Below, in pieces: positions 35,201 to 44,300 of a DNA stretch of 64,000 bases. Every line of letters starts with the position of its first letter. The first letter of the stretch is position 1. The translations under genes and the position numbers were made by a program. The notes below the pieces were generated by a model. That model made no database searches, was not told the DNA's origin, and saw only the letters and a list, made by a program, of their open reading frames with translations. This DNA comes from Dreissena polymorpha (Eukaryota; Mollusca; Bivalvia; Myida; Dreissenidae). The DNA lies in the NCBI RefSeq assembly GCF_020536995.1, contig NC_068366.1, forward strand, positions 73,255,536-73,319,535, given 5' to 3'.

Positions 35201-36857
35201 AGATAATGCACATTAAAATGATTTTAGCATGCATGCAAACAATTTAACAAAACATTTTGCTATTGATAAAAAGGGCTGTTTGTAAAACATGCATGCCCTC
35301 CCCATATGGGCTGTCAATTGTAGTGGCAGCCATTGTGTGAATACATTTTTGGCATTGTGACCTTGACCTTTGACCTAGTGACCTGAAAATCAATAGGGGT
35401 CATCTGCCGGTCATGATCAATGTACCTATGAAGTTTCATGATCCTAGGCGTAAGCTTTCTTGAGTTATCATCCGGAAACCATTTTACTGTGTCAAGTCAC
35501 CGTGACCTTGACCTTTGACCTAGTGACCTGAAAGTCAATTGGGGTCATCTGCGAGTCATGATCAATGTACCTATTAAGTTTCATGATCCTAGGCCTAAGC
35601 ATTCTTGAATTATCATCCGGAAACCATTATTCTAAGTTGAGTCACTGTGACCTTGACCTTTGACCTAGTGACCTGAAAATCAATAGGGGTCATCTGCGAG
35701 TCATGATCAATGTACCTATGAAGTTTCATGATCCTAGGCATAAGCGTTCTTGAGTTATCATCCTGAACCATTTTACTATTTCGAGTCACCGTGACCTTGA
35801 CCTTTGACCTAGTGACCTGAAATCAATAGGGGTCATCTGCGAGTCATGATCAATGTGCCTACGAAGTTTCATGATCCTAGGCATAAGCGTTCTTGAGTTA
35901 TCATCCGACAACCATTTTACTATTTCGGGTCACCATGACCTTGACCTAGTAACCTCAAAATCAATAGGGGTCATCTGCAAGTCATGATCAATGTACCTAT
36001 GAAGTTTCATGATCCTAGGCATAAGCGTTCTTGAGTTATCATCCGGAAACCATTTTACTATTTCGGGTCACCGTGACCTTGACCTTTGACCTAGTGACCT
36101 GAAAATCAATAGGGGTCATCTGTGAGTCATGATCAATGTACCTATGAAGTTTCATGATCCTAGGCCTAAGCGTTTTTGAGTTATCATCCGGAAACCATCT
36201 GGTGGGGGGACATATGGACGGACCGACATGTGCAAAACAATATACCCCCTTTTCTTCGAAGGGGGGCATAAAAATACCAAATAAACGGCAAAACATAAAG
36301 ATACGACGTAAACTATTGGAGAAAGAAGGCAAAGTTTATGTTGTTAGTTTAAGAACCATGATTCAGAAGTGCTTCATGCAATTTTGCAGGTTATCGAATG
36401 TGGCCTAGATAATATGAACATAAACAATAAAAATATTACTTTTCAACATAATAAAAGTTAAAACATTACTACCAAATTTCATAGTGAACTGATTTGAACT
36501 GCTATTGATCAGACATGGTTCCTCTTAAGACCGCCAACCTGCCACATGTGTTACAATAAAACGTCCACTTTTTAAAACTTGCATATAAAAACCTTAAGAT
36601 AAGTCAAGATTTGTTACGAACCCATCTTTTCGTTCTGACTTTGGCGCAGCATTTGTGCATCTCTTGCTGTTCTTGTTGGAGGTGTAAGAGCACTGTTTGA
36701 ATGGAGCATTCTTATCTTCCAGAATGTGCTTCATGCAATACTCATAGCCCTCCAACCTATTCTGCATGCACACTCGATGGTTGTACATGCAGAACAGCCC
36801 TTCCACTGGAATTTTTGTCTTGCTGCTCTGCAGCACAGCATTGCGTGAACGGAACAT
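20404..36857 (-). CDS. KANSL2: KAT8 regulatory NSL complex subunit 2
   Basis: Eight coding exons (minus strand): 36857-36622, 34077-33893, 30036-29922, 29537-29374, 24934-24843, 24018-23865, 21169-21012 and 20592-20404. All are GT-AG and in frame, giving 430 residues against about 490 in human. KANSL2 is a subunit of the nuclear NSL complex, which with KAT8/MOF acetylates histone H4 at promoters. Residues about 23-83 form a Cys/His module (C23, C30, C41, H44, then C55, C67, C80, H83) with the family signature [18 protein letters not shown]. Residues 142-178 are acidic and serine-rich. Residues 180-215 hold the conserved [20 protein letters not shown] helix. Residues 290-355 form a second Cys/His module ([16 protein letters not shown]...PCC). 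Human residues match in order throughout. The introns are full of mobile elements. The gene is head to head with cyclin T. Identity is very likely; 5' UTR exons are undetermined. Confidence 0.96.
21012..21169 (-). CDS. KANSL2: KANSL2 coding exon 7
   Basis: Acceptor TATGACCCCAG, donor AAG|GTGAAC. It encodes [19 protein letters not shown] and [10 protein letters not shown], matching human DTNQVLFKCC and PCCPLHFQLP. Confidence 0.93.
22583..23100 (+). mobile_element. Tandem-repeat-carrying element, ACAAGA terminus
   Basis: Begins ACAAGAGCTGCGTTTGTGAAA and has three diverged internal units (AATGGACC, then CTGTAGGTCATGTA and GACTCACA-type phrases), ending with a (GACA)n run near 23070. The same family recurs at 30111-30345. 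No coding frame. Confidence 0.6.
23465..23830 (+). mobile_element. Fragments of two tandem-repeat-type elements
   Basis: ATATGCCCTCCTTTGGGGGCATA at 23519 on is a palindromic end preceded by a (GGAC)n run. About 23590-23830 is a second fragment with CGTGACCTAGTTTTTGACCC and the end TACCCCCTTTTCTTCAATAG. Both lie in a KANSL2 intron. Borders are approximate. Confidence 0.5.
23865..24018 (-). CDS. KANSL2: KANSL2 coding exon 6
   Basis: Acceptor TTTGCTGTCTAG, donor TCTC|GTATCC, phase 1 out. It encodes [20 protein letters not shown] then [20 protein letters not shown], matching human EALLHRQLKERR and the second Cys/His module. Confidence 0.92.
24843..24934 (-). CDS. KANSL2: KANSL2 coding exon 5
   Basis: Acceptor GTTACTGTAG, donor ATG|GTAAGT. 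Residues G234-M264, including [17 protein letters not shown], parallel human LKRLKCLRRYRQRYGV. Confidence 0.9.
25882..26250 (-). mobile_element. 145-bp-unit element, truncated copy
   Basis: Begins AAGGGCTGTTTGTAAAACAT and CCCATATGGGCTGTCAGTTG, as do the copies at 35269 and (inverted) 57274. It has about two units with GTGACCTTGACCTTTGACCT and lacks the terminal palindrome of the full copies. Confidence 0.75.
26353..27038. mobile_element. Element with 11-bp TIR, 160-bp tandem units and a GGAC/GGACA run
   Basis: The ends are ATACGCCCGTC and GACGGGCGTAT. Inside are three near-identical 160-bp units (TGAAATCACGAAATTTTGAC at 26431, 26591 and 26751), then a (GACG/GACA)n microsatellite at about 26913-26998. 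Apparent open frames across the microsatellite are artefacts of its composition. Confidence 0.8.
27546..28597. mobile_element. hAT-like non-autonomous element, 1.05 kb
   Basis: The ends are CAGGGGTGTGATT and AATCACACCCCTG, with the 5-bp direct repeat ATCAT on both sides (27541-27545 and 28598-28602). No transposase frame. Confidence 0.8.
29374..29537 (-). CDS. KANSL2: KANSL2 coding exon 4
   Basis: Acceptor TCTCATACAG, donor TTTG|GTAAGG. It holds the most conserved block: [14 protein letters not shown], then [17 protein letters not shown], almost identical to human. Confidence 0.96.
29599..29728. mobile_element. Palindromic MITE
   Basis: AGTCTGCACAGGCTTATCAG on the left pairs with CTGATTCGCCTGTGAAGACT on the right. 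GACACTTTCCAC and GTGGAAAGTGTTGTC form inner arms. Related fragments lie at about 30341-30460 and 50930-51035. Confidence 0.65.
29922..30036 (-). CDS. KANSL2: KANSL2 coding exon 3
   Basis: Acceptor TGACTGTTTCAG, donor CTCAA|GTAATC. Acidic and serine-rich (residues 142-178), including [20 protein letters not shown] and ending EDPLK as in human. Confidence 0.92.
30111..30460 (+). mobile_element. ACAAGA-type element fragment and MITE fragment
   Basis: ACAAGACCTGTGTTTGTGAAAC is followed by AATGCCCCCTACT and a short duplicated phrase CAATGGACCGGGACAAAACT. From about 30341 a fragment of the palindromic MITE follows (CAGTCTTCACAGGCTAATTA). Confidence 0.55.
31897..32017 (+). mobile_element. Fragment of the pogo-like family
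   Basis: Resembles the right part of the element at 49332-50107 (TGGGGTAA, then CCAACGGCCACGTTAGCC and ATTTCCC...TGAC). It ends where the hAT-like element at 32018 begins. Confidence 0.5.
32018..33273. mobile_element. hAT-like element carrying a nested element
   Basis: The ends are CAGAGCTCCAGATAAGG and CCTTATCTGGAGCTCTG. ACTGG occurs next to both ends, one base off on the right. The centre has repeated TTCTTAACGTTACTAC-type phrases on the left and the nested element 32154-32563. No transposase domain was recognised. Confidence 0.7.
32154..32563. mobile_element. Nested hAT-like MITE with a long C tract
   Basis: The ends are CAGTGCTCCAGCTAGG and CCTAGCTGGAGCACTG, with ATCAAT directly repeated on both sides. 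It contains a run of 41 C (32238-32278), 11 A and 19 T. Confidence 0.8.
33420..33831 (-). mobile_element. Tandem-repeat-carrying element with TATCCCCCGCC end, copy 1
   Basis: Contains AAGCAAATTTGTTGAATTGA and TATCCCCCGCC at the left, two units with GCACTTCCAAGATATGGCTC, a (GACG)n run and CCTATGGCGGGG at the right. The same family recurs at 40440, 41140 and 59190. Confidence 0.7.
33893..34077 (-). CDS. KANSL2: KANSL2 coding exon 2
   Basis: Acceptor TGATTTGCAG, donor TTAG|GTAGGT. It begins [20 protein letters not shown], which completes the first Cys/His module (human FCAEHVRRNAL), then a basic, Lys-rich stretch. Confidence 0.93.
34300..34565. mobile_element. hAT-like MITE, 266 bp
   Basis: The ends are CAGGTTTTTTTTG and AAAAAAAACCTG, with the 5-bp direct repeat CACAT on both sides (34295-34299 and 34566-34570). 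The interior has repeated TTCCCAA phrases also seen in the element at 48296. Confidence 0.75.
34660..35075. mobile_element. Tandem-repeat-type element, two units
   Basis: Two units of roughly 140 bp share CTAAAATCAAAGTGCTTCCA and GATGCACCTTGATGAGTTCT. Ends near CCGCCGTAGGCATCGTGG and GAGCGTGGCACCCATTATGC. Confidence 0.6.
35269..36271 (-). mobile_element. 145-bp-unit element, full copy with six units
   Basis: Starts AAGGGCTGTTTGTAAAACAT and ends with the palindrome CCCCTTTTCTTCGAAGGGGG. Unit starts GTGACCTTGACC occur at about 35357, 35502, 35647, 35791, 35935 and 36072. Most units hold TGACCTTGACCTTTGACCT, which on the other strand is a direct repeat of AGGTCA spaced by one base plus a TCAAGGTCA half-site. 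Lies 350 bp downstream of the first KANSL2 coding exon. Confidence 0.9.
36622..36857 (-). CDS. KANSL2: KANSL2 coding exon 1 with start codon
   Basis: The start ATG at 36857-36855 has an in-frame TAA nine bases upstream. An acceptor-like TTATTTTAAAG lies just before it, so the 5' leader may be in another exon. It encodes residues 1-78 with [20 protein letters not shown]. Donor GATGG|GTTCGT. Confidence 0.93.
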
Positions 36858-38253
36858 GGCCCTTTAAAATAAGCACAAATTATGAAACATTTTGCAGTTA
36901 AACTTGCTTGTTTATTAAATATTATGAATTATAAATATATCCCTTAATACATGTACATGTTGCAAGTTTTCAGAAATTATTAATAAATTCTTTGATTTCA
37001 CAAGCTAATGAGCTTCGCAAAACTGTATGAAAATAAACATTGTGTTGACATCAAGTTGAATACATCAAGCCTGAAAATCAATTCAAACAAACATAAATTA
37101 GATGCATAGAATCAAAAATAACAATTTATATTTGATTTCTTATCACAAAATAAGGCTTGATTGGTCATTGTCATTGGGTACTTTTAAAATGTACCCTGGG
37201 TACTCTTAAGTATACTTAAATGTACCCCGGGTATGGACAATATACTGAAACGTACTCGCAGATTCTAACGCTGAATGGTTCGTTGTCAGCTATTTTTTCA
37301 AATTAATTAGGTTCATATTAATATTATTATTAATGCAATTATTCTGCAAAACAGCCTCTATATTGTGGAAACTCCTTCTCAAACAATATTTTCGATGCAG
37401 GTTTTGTTCAAACAGAATTGCATTTTGTATCCCGAAGCGCGTTTTACATCGGATTTTGGGTGGGAATAAGTCTGGTACAGTCTAAATTTGCCAGCATGTA
37501 TAAATTTCCCATTCCTGGGATACATTTAAGTATACTTTAGAGTAACGGGACTACCTGGGGTACACTTAAGTAGTACCCGAGACAACAAATTGAACAATGA
37601 CCAATAGAACCAAAATAAGGTTATTTTGCATTAAAATATATATAAACAATCAAAGTGGAATACAATACAATACTTTGGAATAGTATTTCAGCCCTTGGAA
37701 TAGCACATCACTAACTGGATGGTCGTTTCATCCAAAATAAGAAATAATTTGCCCAGCATCCATAATCCATAAAATAGTAAGCTTGAGATAACCCCTGAAT
37801 TTTAAGACATAAAACAACTTTTTTTCGTGAAGTATTTTTGTTACCAATTATATTTAATATTTCAACTTCTGCAGCTTTTAATGTGCAAAAGGAAAGAGGT
37901 AATACTTACAAACAAGTTATTGTACAGATTATGCAATTTATGGTGTTAATTCCACAAGTATGATTAACTCGTCCGGTAACCTTGTCCTCATCGTGTAGTT
38001 GTGTGTGTTGTAATGACTACTGAACGATAATGCTGACCTATTTTCATTTTAATGAAATAACCAGATAAGAAATTGTAAAATATCATTATTATTTATTAAA
38101 CAATTTTTTAAAGCTTTATATGAAATCTGCTTTGAAAAATCTTATAATATCTGAAATTATAATTTTATTTCATCCACTTGTTTTGCTAAAAATATTCATT
38201 GCCGAGTACAGAGCATGCGCATTTCGCTTTTATTTTCAACTCGGTGCTGTGGA
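36858..38253. promoter_or_regulatory. Shared upstream region of KANSL2 and cyclin T
   Basis: The two start codons face away from each other across 1396 bp. No TATA box or CpG island is evident. The middle is taken by a MITE (37156-37610). The last 60 bp before the cyclin T start are the least AT-rich part. A core ATGGCGGC (YY1-like) overlaps the cyclin T start codon. Bidirectional promoter function is an inference from geometry. Confidence 0.45.
37156..37610. mobile_element. Mutator-like MITE between two promoters
   Basis: A 10-bp direct repeat CAAAATAAGG flanks it (37146-37155 and 37611-37620). Subterminal inverted repeats ATTGGTCATTGT and ACAATGACCAAT, plus inner GGGTAC/CTTAAGTATAC palindromes. 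A 9-10 bp target duplication is typical of Mutator-like elements. Confidence 0.7.
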
Positions 38254-38396
38254 ATGGCGGCGTCAAGATGGACGTTTACAAAAGAACAACTTGCGAACAC
38301 TCCCAGTCGAAAGATGGGGATAGATGCCGACAAAGAACTCTCATATCGTCAGCAAGCTGCCAATCTCATACAAGATATGGGGCAGCGACTCTCTGT
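38254..38396 (+). CDS. CCNT1: Cyclin T exon 1 with start codon
   Basis: ATG GCG GCG start; residues 1-48 ([20 protein letters not shown]). Donor TCTGT|GTATCC was chosen over the overlapping GTGTAT because it keeps phase with exon 2 (V48, then TQLCINTA). Confidence 0.92.
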
Positions 38397-41300
38397 GTAT
38401 CCATTCTGTTGCTCATTTCGTATGATGTTCTAGTCCGTTTTTAGAAAAGACTTCTAAAAACGAAAGGACATCTGAAATTGGCATTCAGTTGTTGTTCTTT
38501 TGACGATTTGAGTTATTTGAGGCATTATGTTCGGAGCCAAGCAATATTTTGACTATTTTGCTGAAGACACATTAAGCACCGGGCTGTTGTACGCGATAAA
38601 CATGTGTAGACCACATGGTCTTATCGAATTCGGAAGACAATGAAGAACACCAAAATGTCAAATAAAACACAAACAAAAACCTGAAAACATTGTCACTGCA
38701 CACAAAAGCTCATACACATTTACAAAATAATATGGTGACTATTCCAGCTGATTAAATTATTTTCCTTTGTGTAATTTTCACTGTTAGCACTTACACACTT
38801 TCAGGGACCATCTCAAACTATTATTAAACAACTGAAGGAAGTTATTTACAAGATACAAGAATCTTTATTTAACGTTGGATGTGAGTAACAATAAACATTA
38901 GCTCATGAGCTATTTCTCAACAAAACAATTGTATATAAATAACAAGTGTATATTGAGCTGATAGAAAGATTAAGCATATTATATAAGCATTTATACTACA
39001 AGGACATATTTAAAGCATATAAAACACACAATTTAGTAAAAAATGTTCATTAAAAGCATTAAAATTTGTTAGTTACACACAGATACGACAAAGGAAAATA
39101 TACCTAAAAACTATCAGGGCTCGAAATTAATGCGAGTGAAAAATACTGATAGCGAGTTAAGTTATAAGCCACTAGTATTTTTTTGCGAGTAAAGAAATAG
39201 TGGGGAAAAAAACTAGTAATATAAATGCACTCGACGTCATGAATGCTAAACCGTAGGTCAATTTATAGAACGTCTGAATACCTGTATGCGGAAGCGCGCA
39301 CCTTTTATGTAGACTGGTATACTTATAGTACAGATACACGGATAGAATTGGAACAAAGAACGTGAAACAGTTGACTATTCACATTTGTTCATTGAACTTG
39401 AACAGACATGGTGTCGAAGCCAAACATAATAAGTTTCTTTTTGCCTACAGACGGAAATAAAAATACGAAAGATAAAGTAAAGTTAACCGTTGATTTGTAT
39501 TTTGGTGATGTCGCACTCAACACACGATATCATAGCTGATTTTTTTCAATATTTGAAAACCCATTAAAAAATATCCCAAACTGACACTTAAACTTTGTTT
39601 TCTAAGTGGACACGACACACTTATATTTAAAAACAATACCCTTATGGTCCAAGGTACTGATATCTTTGTATGATTGCAGAAATAAAATGTGTATGTTAAG
39701 TACTTTTTATTTTGTTTTAATAGTACTAAATTAATGTCAAAACTTTTTTTTATGTTTCCTGCAAAATTTGCGAGACTGTTTTTGATTTTGCGAGTTGGTA
39801 TAAATGCAGCTCGCAATGTTTTGCAAGTAGAAAAAAAAGTTAATTTCGAGCCCTGTATATTGGAGCTGTTTTTACATAGTTCATAATTAATACTTATGTT
39901 ATACTTTTTTAAGTTGTACAAACAAAGCATTGCAGACCTATATTAAAATTTAAGATATTAAAACAAGTATAGCATACAATTCATGTTTAAAAGCATATAC
40001 AAGCACATGCACAATAACTACATAGTACAACAAATAAATAGCACATATATACACATATATTCATGTTCATAACAGCAAAAACAAGCAAGCAAGCAAAAAA
40101 TGTGAGAAGCAGGTTACTCACACATGGCGCATTTACATTTTGAACCTGTCCAGGTGCGGATCAGCGTACAAAGCCTTTATATTTGTCGACTGTGCGAATA
40201 TCCTCTGGGAGGCTGTTCCACACCTGTACAGCCTCAAAACGAAAGGAATTTTTGCCATACCTTTTTTGTAATATTTTTGTATTGTCATGCATGTTATTAG
40301 AAAACATTGAGTATTGTTTCTATGTTAAACATTCAAATCGTTTAATTGGTATATATTCATGGGCAAATGTTCATATAATCAAGGGTTTCTGAAATTTTTC
40401 ACTAAAACATTGCAGCTTGCATGTGGAAAATTATTATCGTTAATTACGGTGTATCGAGCGGTTAAGGAAACCGTCCGGCACTTTAATGTCCGGAGCCATA
40501 TCTTGGAAGTGCTTTGGAGGATTTCATTGAATTTTGGTATGAGTATATATATGGATAAGAGGATAATGCATGCCAAATGGCATTGTATACCATTAGTTAA
40601 TAACGGATTTATGGCCATTTATATCTTGAAAAAAAGCTTTTTTGTGTACGGAGCCATATCTTGGAAGTGCTTTGGGGGATTTCATTGAAACTTTGTATGA
40701 GTATATATATGGCTAAGAGGATGATGCACGCCAAATGGCATTAAACACCATCGGATAATAACGGAGTTTTGGCCCTTTGTATATTAAAAAAATGCTTTTA
40801 TGTGTGTTTAGAGCCATATCTTGGAAGTGCTTAGACAGATTTAATTGAAACTTGGTTGGCGTATAAATATGGATAAGAGGATGATGCACGTTGGCATTGT
40901 CCATCCGTCCAGAAAGCTTTTGTGTCCAGAAGTATATTGGCAGGGGATATCAATTCAACGAATTTGCTTGTTTACTTTGTATAACATCTTTTAATATCAC
41001 AATTACTCATTATAAATAAGCTTTGGAGTGTATGTAACATCGAAGCAAATAAACATAGTTTTAATAATTAATGGATTATGTACATGTAATCAGTTATGAT
41101 CATTAATGGATTATGTAATCAGGGCTCTTGCTGGGTTAAAATTTTCTTTCCCCACCAGTTATTATCCCCCACCATGGTCGGAGGGATATTGTTTTGGCGT
41201 CCACCCGTCTTTCGTCCGTCCGGAGCCATATCTTGGAAGTGCTTTGATGGATTTCATTGAAACTTGGTATGAGTATATATATGGATACTAGGATAATGCA

Positions 41301-44300
41301 GGCCAAATGGCATTGTACACCATCTATTAATAACGGAGTTATGGCCCTTTGTATCTTGAAAAATGCTTTTTTGAGTGTCAAATATAACACTTTTGTGTCC
41401 AGAAGCATATTGGCGGGGGATATCAATTCAACGAATTTGCTTGTTGCCATTTAAATTGCCATTTCTTAAATCATAGTCTTCTATGCATATACAATGCATT
41501 TAATCTTTGCTTCATTGTTAATTAAAAACCAACATTACACTAGTCCTGACTTGAATGACCAGTTGCAATCTGTGGTTATAATATGAAAAGTGGCTTATGC
41601 CATTTGGTTAGCAAGAAATATTTGAATACCTGTTGTAGCCACTTGTTTTCCCATTTGATTTCCAAATTGAAAGATTAAATTGCAACTTTTGAAAAAAAAA
41701 TGCATTAGGCGAAAAATGACAATGGCAGTGGGAGCCCTAATAATAAAACTTCCAAAACCATTGATACATTCCACATTTCATTCATAAAATCATAATTTTT
41801 TCTGGTCAAAATTTATACAAAAATTTAAAAAGTGGTGGGATATTTACCTGTTGGCCTGACAAAAAAAGACATTTTGTCTTTAATGAATTGTCAACATAAA
41901 ATATTTACATTTTATAAAGACCAAATGCTGGCCAATATTGGCTATAAATGTTTTGAAGAATTACATGTACATAAGCACAAAATTATTTATTTTGCATCTT
42001 ATTTTGCACATGCTTAAGTTCCATTTGCAAATGTTTACCATATTTTTAACCAGGTTTTCCGAAGGAAAAAACTGGTTATTAGATTGGCGAATGCGGGCCG
42101 GCTGGCTGGCGGGCGGGCGGAACAAGCTTGTCCGGGCCATAACTTTGTCGTTCATTGTGAGATTTTAAAATCATTTGGCACATTTGTTAACCATCATTAG
42201 ACGGTGTGTCGCGCGAAAAAATTACGTCAATATCTCCAAGGTCAAGGTCACACTTTGAGTTCAAAGGTAAAAAATAGCCATAAATGAGCTTGTCTGGGCT
42301 ATAACTATGCCATTCATTATGAGATTTTAAAATCATTTGGCACATTTGTTCACCATCATGGGACGGTGTGTCGCACGAAAGAATCACGTCAATATCTCCA
42401 ATGTCAAGGTCGCCACGACTAAAAATAGATTTATTTTAAAACAAACTTACAAAGGGGGTTAATTTTGTTTGTTCATTTCAAAAGTTCAGTTTGAGTTTTC
42501 TCCCTTTATCAGATTTTCTTTTCACAATGAAAACCTGGTTTTGTGACAATTTTGTCCCTTTTTAATATCTAGCTTGATTGGGCAGTAAAAAAAGGATTGT
42601 TTTACATGTATTTTATGAAGCCAATTAATATAAATATTTATAAATTATTAATATCACTTAAACTGTGTTCATAAAAACACAATAGCATAAAAATGTGACA
42701 AAATCAACATAACTATTTGATAACTCAAGATAAAAAGATGTTTACGTAGCAAAAATTGTTGCACAACAGAGATTCTTTATGCATGGTCTGTTAATAATAT
42801 GATGCAGCAAAAATACCCTTAACTTCTATCGCAGTACACAGTTATGCATCAACACTGCCATTGTATACATGCATAGATTCTACATGCTGAGGCCTTTCAC
42901 CAAGTTTCCAAGAAATGTAAGTTGTATTTTTACAGACTTAACATCAGATTCATGAAACGATTACTGTAACACATTTTACTTTTACCACCACAGGCATAGA
43001 TTGGATTACCCACTTTACATTAAATTTCTCCTTAAAACTCCTTAAAATATGATTTCTCAATAATCATCAGACTTGAGTACAAAAATTATATCGTCACATA
43101 CCAGTAGTTAATTTTATAAAAACATAATATGTATAGACAGAAAAGGGAAAATATATGTTCACATGTGCTTGCAGATATGTAATAACTCACATGTGCTTGC
43201 AGATATGTAATAACTCACATGTGCTTGCAGATATGTAATAACTGAGTGTTTTTATTACAGGAGATGGCTCCAGCCTGTTTGTTTTTATCCTGCAAGGTGG
43301 AAGAGCAGCCCAGGAAGCTGGAACACGTCATCAAAGTAGCACATTCCTGTCTATACAGAGACAACAGGCCAGCACCAGATCCAAAAACTGAGGTTTGCTC
43401 GCATCACTTATGGTCATTATTAGTGCGATCATTATTTCTATCTGATCAACAGTATGGTCTTGTTGCATGTAATCTGTATCAACTTTTTCATAAAGCCCAA
43501 TTTACTTAGTTTTATGCTTCCTGGCTGCAAAAGAATGTCTTTATATTGAGGAAATTCTGCTATATATTAAAATAGCTGTTTGAAAGGCTCGTATGCACTA
43601 TTTCATATTGCAGATTTTCTTATATTTAGTCATTGACACTCAAAATAGCTTTAAATTCTTTAATGTGGGTTTTATAATCCTATTTAATTCCTATATCTTG
43701 AATGTGCTTTACCTTCATTAAAAGTGAATCTGCAATCAACATGGAAGTCTGTCCATTCGTCCGTCTGTCTATTCTATCTGTATGTAGATGCTTTCTTGTC
43801 GGGAGGCGTTCAATGTTTCTTAATTTACAATATTCATACTGGCAGCATTGTTCCTTATTGTATTAACTGAATGTGCAGTTTTAATGCCCATGATAATGGA
43901 TAATGTCAAATGGGAATATGGTGTTTCCCCTGTCCATTTTGTGTTCGGCTCTTAATGTTTGTATGGGAAAAAATGTCACAATTGATAATTGTATTAAGAC
44001 TGCGTTATATGCAAAACCATCTTACTTGCTTCAAGGTAAAGTTCACATTGGACAATTAGAGTTATATCATATCCTCAATATGTATATAGTGACCATATTT
44101 AGAGATAATACATGTAATTGTCTGGCTCATAACTTTGTCCTGCATTATGGGATTTAAATTAAAAAGGCATAGATCATATTCATATCAAGTCGACTTATTG
44201 CATGCAACAACCATATCGCTGCCTACAATGTCAAATATACATGTTAGAATTAGGTAAATAATTTGTTCGCGCATTATCGAATATTCAAGTCAATCATAGT

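Noticed and set aside
36039-36332. 97-codon minus-strand frame
   Set aside because: It runs through 145-bp repeat units whose length is not a multiple of three; the frame is not kept between units.
20404-36857. H/ACA snoRNAs in KANSL2 introns, as in human
   Set aside because: I could not identify paired hairpins with H and ACA boxes by eye; a covariance search would be needed.
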